From Kiloniella laminariae DSM 19542 (GTDB taxonomy: Bacteria > Pseudomonadota > Alphaproteobacteria > Kiloniellales > Kiloniellaceae): 55,672 nucleotides of DNA. Positions 51,944 to 55,672 of this stretch are shown here, one piece after another. Location: positions 373,092-428,763 of the forward strand of contig NZ_KB893134.1 of NCBI RefSeq assembly GCF_000374005.1. Direction: 5' to 3'. Within the stretch, counting starts at the first letter, position 1. Each line of letters begins with the position of its first letter. The translations under genes were made by a program, and so were the position numbers. The notes below the pieces were generated by a model. The model did not search any database. It was not told the origin of the DNA and was given only the letters and a program-made list of their open reading frames with translations.

Positions 51944-54712
51944 ATGAGTTTTCTCGCTTCCAAAAAAATCACTGCTGTTCTCGGGCCGACCAACACTGGA
52001 AAAACTTTTCTGGCTATGGAGCGGATGCTTGGCTACAGCTCGGGCATGATCGGTTTTCCCTTGCGGCTTCTGGCGCGGGAAAACTACGATAAAGCGGTTG
52101 CAATCAAAGGAAAAAACAACTGTGCGCTGGTGACGGGTGAAGAAAAAATCCTGCCGAAAGGAGCGCGATATTTTTTCTGTACGGTTGAATCCATGCCGCT
52201 GGACAAGCTGGTAGAGTTTCTGGCCGTCGATGAAATCCAGCTGGCAGCGGATGATGAACGCGGCCATATTTTTACCGATCGCCTGCTGCACGCGCGGGGC
52301 ACAGCCGAGACCATGTTTATGGGTTCGAGTACAGTCCTGCCGCTGTTGCGCAAGCTGATCAGGGATATCGAACTTATTGAGCGACCTCGCTTTTCCAAGC
52401 TGACCTATGCCGGAAGCAAAAAAATTATCCGCCTGCCGCCGCGAACGGCTGTGGTGGCGTTTTCAGCTGCGGATGTCTATATTCTGGCAGAAACGATGCG
52501 GCAACACCGGGGCGGAACGGCCGTAGTGCTGGGGGCTTTGAGCCCGCGGACCCGCAATGCCCAGGTGGCCATGTTCGAGAATGGTGAAGTTGACTATCTC
52601 GTCGCAACCGATGCGATCGGAATGGGACTAAATCTGGATGTCAATCATGTGGCTTTTGCCCGCATGGAAAAGTTTGATGGACGCATTTCGCGAAGATTGA
52701 TGCCATCGGAAGTCGGGCAGATTGCCGGGCGAGCCGGACGTCATACCCGGGATGGTACCTTCGGGGTGACGGGTAACGTTAACCCCTTGAGCGAGGATCT
52801 GATCGAGCGGGTGGAGAATCACATTTACGATCCACTCAGAGTGCTCTACTGGCGTAATCGGGATCTGGATTATCGTTCTCCAGAAGGTTTGATGCGATCA
52901 CTGGAACAGAGATCCGAAGATTCGGTTTTGATGCGGGTTCGCGATGCAGATGATCATCTGGCTCTTGCCGCCCTAATGCAAGAAACAACCGTTCAGGAGA
53001 CGGCAACAACACAAGCATCGGTTAAGTTACTGTGGGAAGTTTGTCAGATTCCGGATTTCAGAAAAATCCTGACTGATCAACATATTCGGTTGCTTTCTCA
53101 GATATATCATTATTTGATGAGCAACCGTGGGCTGTTGCCAGATGACTGGGTTTCAGGACAAATTCGGCGGTTCGATCGTATTGACGGGGATATCGACACT
53201 TTGGTGTCGAGGATATCCCATATTCGTACCTGGACCTACATTAGTCACAGGGCGGACTGGTTAGAGGATAACGAGCATTGGCAGGGCGAAAGCCGTGCGA
53301 TAGAAGATCGGTTATCAGATGCATTACACACCCGTCTGACTCAACGGTTTGTTGACAGGCGGGCAACGACATTAGTGCGGAGCCTCCGCGCGGGAGAAAG
53401 TATAGTGGCGGCGGTTAAAGCGAACGGAGATGTTATTGTCGAGGGAGAACTCCTTGGACGGATTTCCGGATTTGCCTTTGTCTTGGACGAAAGTCTGCAG
53501 GGCGGTGATATCAAGACGGCCCTTACAGCGGCACGGAAAACCCTGATGGCGGAAATGCCTGCCCGGGTGACCATGCTGGAAGAGGACAACGACGGATCTT
53601 TTCTGCTCAACGATGCAGCAGAGTTGACCTGGCGCGGCATAGCGGTTGGCAAGCTTGTTAAAGGCGACATTCCGCTTAATCCGCTGGTCGAGGTCTACGG
53701 CACAGAGTTTCTTGACGGTCCCATGCGGGAACGGGTTCGGGTACGTTTGAATGGATGGCTTGAACGCCATCTTCGGGCTCAACTTAAACCACTGTTTTTT
53801 CTGTCTGAGGCAAAGCTCGAAGGGGCTGCGCGCGGGATCTCCTTTCAGGTTCTAGAGGGGCTGGGACTGGTGCCACGGCATCTGTTGCGAGACCAGATCA
53901 ATGGCCTGAGTAAAGTTGACCGGAAGGCTTTGGCGGATCTTGGATTGCGTCTGGGCCGAGAAAGCGTCTATCTGCCTAATCTTAATCGTCCCCGTCCCTG
54001 TCGTATCCGGGCATTGCTCTGGGCCGCGTGGAATGAACTTTCTGTGCCGGATCTACCGGATTTTGATCTGGTCAGCTTTGAGCCACAGATGACACAAAGC
54101 GACAGCTTTTGCGGGGCTGTGGGGTATCGCCGGCTTTCTGATCGCAAGGGCAAGGAACTTGTTTTGCGGGCGGAAATTCTGGAACGCTTGTCTCATGAGG
54201 CCTACAAACTGTTGCGTTTGAGCAAGGAAGCAGCAGAACCCAAATCGGAAAAGGGTAATAAAGAAACAGCGACAACGGCTGTTACGGAAGTCGATGTGCC
54301 TGCGGCGGAAGCACCGCTGGTCGAAAATACAACTGTAAGTGATGTTGCGATCCAAACGTCGATTCCTGAAGAGGCTGAAACGGTCGGGGTAAGCCCTGCC
54401 AATGAAGTTGCTGCTGTGAAAAAAGAAACCAAATCGGATGATGTCCTGGAACTTCCGGCAGGCTCTTTTGTCATCAGCAGTGAAATGCGCAAGGTTTCCG
54501 GGCTTGAAGACCAGCTTATCGCCTTCGTTCTGAAAACCCTGCGTTTTCAGCCAAATCGACTGAAAGGCGGAGTGACAACCTTCAGTCTCCGTGGCCCGAA
54601 AAAGCAGGACCCGAAGAAGAAAGAAGCCCGCAAGAAACAGGTTGAGGCAGAAAAAGCCCGTATGGCAGATTCTCCTTTTGCTGTTTTACAGGATCTTTCC
54701 TTTAACCGCTAA
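51944..54712 (+). CDS. Suv3-like ATP-dependent RNA helicase
   Basis: The 922-residue protein is similar to mitochondrial Suv3 (superfamily 2). Walker A is GPTNTGKT (14-21), the DExx box is DEIQ (96-99), and motif III lies near MGSSTVLP. The helicase C-lobe has YLVATDAIGMGLNLDV and GQIAGRAGRHTRDGTFG. A long alphaproteobacterial C-terminal extension ends in an Ala/Glu-rich, then Lys-rich, tail that is probably disordered. ATG 51944 is chosen for its AGGAGGG site. It likely unwinds structured RNA with exonucleases. The next gene, an S4-domain RNA-binding protein, is 11 bases on. Confidence 0.9.
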   Translation: MSFLASKKITAVLGPTNTGKTFLAMERMLGYSSGMIGFPLRLLARENYDKAVAIKGKNNCALVTGEEKILPKGARYFFCTVESMPLDKLVEFLAVDEIQLAADDERGHIFTDRLLHARGTAETMFMGSSTVLPLLRKLIRDIELIERPRFSKLTYAGSKKIIRLPPRTAVVAFSAADVYILAETMRQHRGGTAVVLGALSPRTRNAQVAMFENGEVDYLVATDAIGMGLNLDVNHVAFARMEKFDGRISRRLMPSEVGQIAGRAGRHTRDGTFGVTGNVNPLSEDLIERVENHIYDPLRVLYWRNRDLDYRSPEGLMRSLEQRSEDSVLMRVRDADDHLALAALMQETTVQETATTQASVKLLWEVCQIPDFRKILTDQHIRLLSQIYHYLMSNRGLLPDDWVSGQIRRFDRIDGDIDTLVSRISHIRTWTYISHRADWLEDNEHWQGESRAIEDRLSDALHTRLTQRFVDRRATTLVRSLRAGESIVAAVKANGDVIVEGELLGRISGFAFVLDESLQGGDIKTALTAARKTLMAEMPARVTMLEEDNDGSFLLNDAAELTWRGIAVGKLVKGDIPLNPLVEVYGTEFLDGPMRERVRVRLNGWLERHLRAQLKPLFFLSEAKLEGAARGISFQVLEGLGLVPRHLLRDQINGLSKVDRKALADLGLRLGRESVYLPNLNRPRPCRIRALLWAAWNELSVPDLPDFDLVSFEPQMTQSDSFCGAVGYRRLSDRKGKELVLRAEILERLSHEAYKLLRLSKEAAEPKSEKGNKETATTAVTEVDVPAAEAPLVENTTVSDVAIQTSIPEEAETVGVSPANEVAAVKKETKSDDVLELPAGSFVISSEMRKVSGLEDQLIAFVLKTLRFQPNRLKGGVTTFSLRGPKKQDPKKKEARKKQVEAEKARMADSPFAVLQDLSFNR

Positions 54713-54723
54713 GGTCTGCAAGC

Positions 54724-55122
54724 GTGCCAGAAAGAGGACAGGAAACGGGAAGCCAAACTCTGCGGATAGACAAGTGGTTATGGTATGCCCGCTTTTTCAA
54801 GTCCCGTAGCCTGGCGAGCGAGGCCTGCAGCAGCGGGCGGGTTCGTACGGGTGGTACAGCAGTTCGCAAATCCAGTCATAATATCCGTGTTGGCGATGTT
54901 TTGACCTTTAACCAGGGGCCACATATCCGGGTGGTCAAGGTACTGGAGCTCGGTCAGCGTCGCGGGCCTGCCCCCGAGGCTCAGTTGTTGTATGAGGATC
55001 TTGAGCCGCCGCAAAAGAAAACCACAAGCACATTTTCTGGTGAAGGAGTGATGCGAGAGGCCGGGAGCGGGCGTCCGACAAAAAAAGATCGCCGGGAGAC
55101 GGATCGCTTGCGTGGAGATTGA
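54724..55122 (+). CDS. S4-domain RNA-binding protein (HslR/Hsp15-like)
   Basis: The 132-residue protein has an S4 domain (about 12-75; LRIDKWLWYARFFKSRSLAS, GRVRTGGTAVRKSSHNIRVGDVL). A basic tail follows, ending GRPTKKDRRETDRLRGD. Hsp15/HslR binds stalled 50S subunits that carry nascent chains. The start is a GTG at 54724 with a weak AAGG. Following the Suv3-like helicase closely is a frequent arrangement in this class and suggests a shared RNA role. Confidence 0.9.
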   Translation: MPERGQETGSQTLRIDKWLWYARFFKSRSLASEACSSGRVRTGGTAVRKSSHNIRVGDVLTFNQGPHIRVVKVLELGQRRGPAPEAQLLYEDLEPPQKKTTSTFSGEGVMREAGSGRPTKKDRRETDRLRGD

Positions 55123-55143
55123 GGCGGCTCAAACGCCCTGTTT

Positions 55144-55672
55144 CTAAAGCCGGGTCATGATAATACCTGCTGCAATTGCGCAGGCAGAGAGCCAGCGCAA
55201 CAGACCTGTCTTCTCTTTCAGAAAAATTACAGCAATTAACATGGCAAAGAGAACGCTGCTTTCTCTTAAACCTGAAACCAGAGCGATGGGTGCTTTTGTC
55301 ATGGCCCATATGGCGATCCAGTAAGAGCCCAGGGACAAGGCACCTGCAATCAAACCGGTTTTCCATTCTGGCAGGGTTTTTGTGACTGCCTGCTTGCCCC
55401 GGGTTGCTATGGCAAGGATCAGCATGCACAGGCCATCTCCGGCAAAAAGCACCAGGGTGAAACCTGAGGCTGTTAGCGCCTCACGTGCCCCTATCCCATC
55501 AACCAATGTGTAGGCAGCCGTAAAAAAAGCGGTGCCGAGGGCAAAGAGCAACGCTGTGCCTGATAGATGGGGGCTGTTTTTCTGGGGCGCGAAAGCCATC
55601 ACCATAATGCCAAGGCCAATTGCTACGACCCCGAGACTTTTGGACAGGGTTAGTATTTCGCCAAGGAAGAGG
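55144..55672 (-). CDS. EamA/DMT-superfamily transporter (5' end cut by window)
   Basis: The frame is open to the right edge, with about 175 C-terminal residues visible. LFLGEILTLSKSLGVVAIGLGIMVM is the end of the first EamA domain. The second EamA repeat follows with helices such as LLFALGTAFFTAAYTLVDG and IALVSGLRESSVLFAMLIAVIFLKEKTG. Such ten-helix proteins export metabolites or amino acids. The product is assigned by fold only. An ATG at 55605 falls within a helix, so it is not the start. Confidence 0.88.
   Translation of the reverse strand, partial: LFLGEILTLSKSLGVVAIGLGIMVMAFAPQKNSPHLSGTALLFALGTAFFTAAYTLVDGIGAREALTASGFTLVLFAGDGLCMLILAIATRGKQAVTKTLPEWKTGLIAGALSLGSYWIAIWAMTKAPIALVSGLRESSVLFAMLIAVIFLKEKTGLLRWLSACAIAAGIIMTRL

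Overview
The window looks like a piece of chromosome from a free-living, probably marine, alphaproteobacterium. The grounds are a moderate base composition (about 50% GC by eye), a Tat-type clade I NosZ with NosR, a SbmA/BacA-type transporter, a form II CO-dehydrogenase-type (cox) cluster, and a Suv3-like helicase followed by an S4-domain gene. I cannot name the genus. No rRNA, tRNA, CRISPR array, phage module, integrase or transposase was recognised.

Layout, left to right. (1) 1-5840: nitrous oxide reductase operon nosR-nosZ-nosD on the minus strand, with nosD running off the left edge, behind an FNR/DNR-type box. A solute-binding-protein gene next to it is broken by one in-frame stop. (2) 6841-9837: the HutF/HutG branch of histidine degradation with its HutC repressor. 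(3) 9978-20731: a mixed block with a class V aminotransferase-like protein, two sensor kinases (one soluble with PAS domains, one a CHASE4 hybrid), a nitrilase, a SbmA-like transporter, a beta-hydroxyacid dehydrogenase, an ArsR regulator and an Old Yellow Enzyme. (4) 20829-31842: the cox cluster on the minus strand. The order is regulator, coxG, coxS, coxL, coxM, terminator, coxD (MoxR ATPase), coxE (VWA), split XdhC (two genes), a molybdopterin-binding/nucleotidyltransferase fusion and a SufU-like Fe-S scaffold. The AYRGAGR active-site loop and the S-L-M order mark it as form II, so CO need not be the substrate.

(5) 32166-38104: small hypothetical genes, strong terminators, a LysR gene, an aldose sugar dehydrogenase, a class III aminotransferase, a 30-bp-arm palindromic repeat and a tandem pair of paralogous small proteins. 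(6) 38156-41551: nnrS, hemN and a membrane-anchored cytochrome c; hemN has a second FNR-type box. Together with the nos operon this suggests an oxygen-limited, N-oxide-respiring lifestyle. (7) 41864-49538: acnA, a DUF1223 protein, a LysR gene divergent from a monooxygenase/DUF2798/RidA operon, a second copy of the palindromic repeat that supplies the htpG stop codon, and htpG. (8) 49810-55672: a lipoprotein with a possible Cys-His-Asp triad, copC-copD, a Suv3-like helicase with an S4 protein, and a DMT transporter cut by the right edge.

The least explained items are the palindromic repeat family (37070-37144 and 47537-47649), the form II cox cluster with its AAA-less GAF/Fis regulator and SufU-like scaffold, the paralogous small proteins at 37344 and 37799, and the lipoprotein at 49810. 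All family assignments are from reading the translations; no database search was possible.
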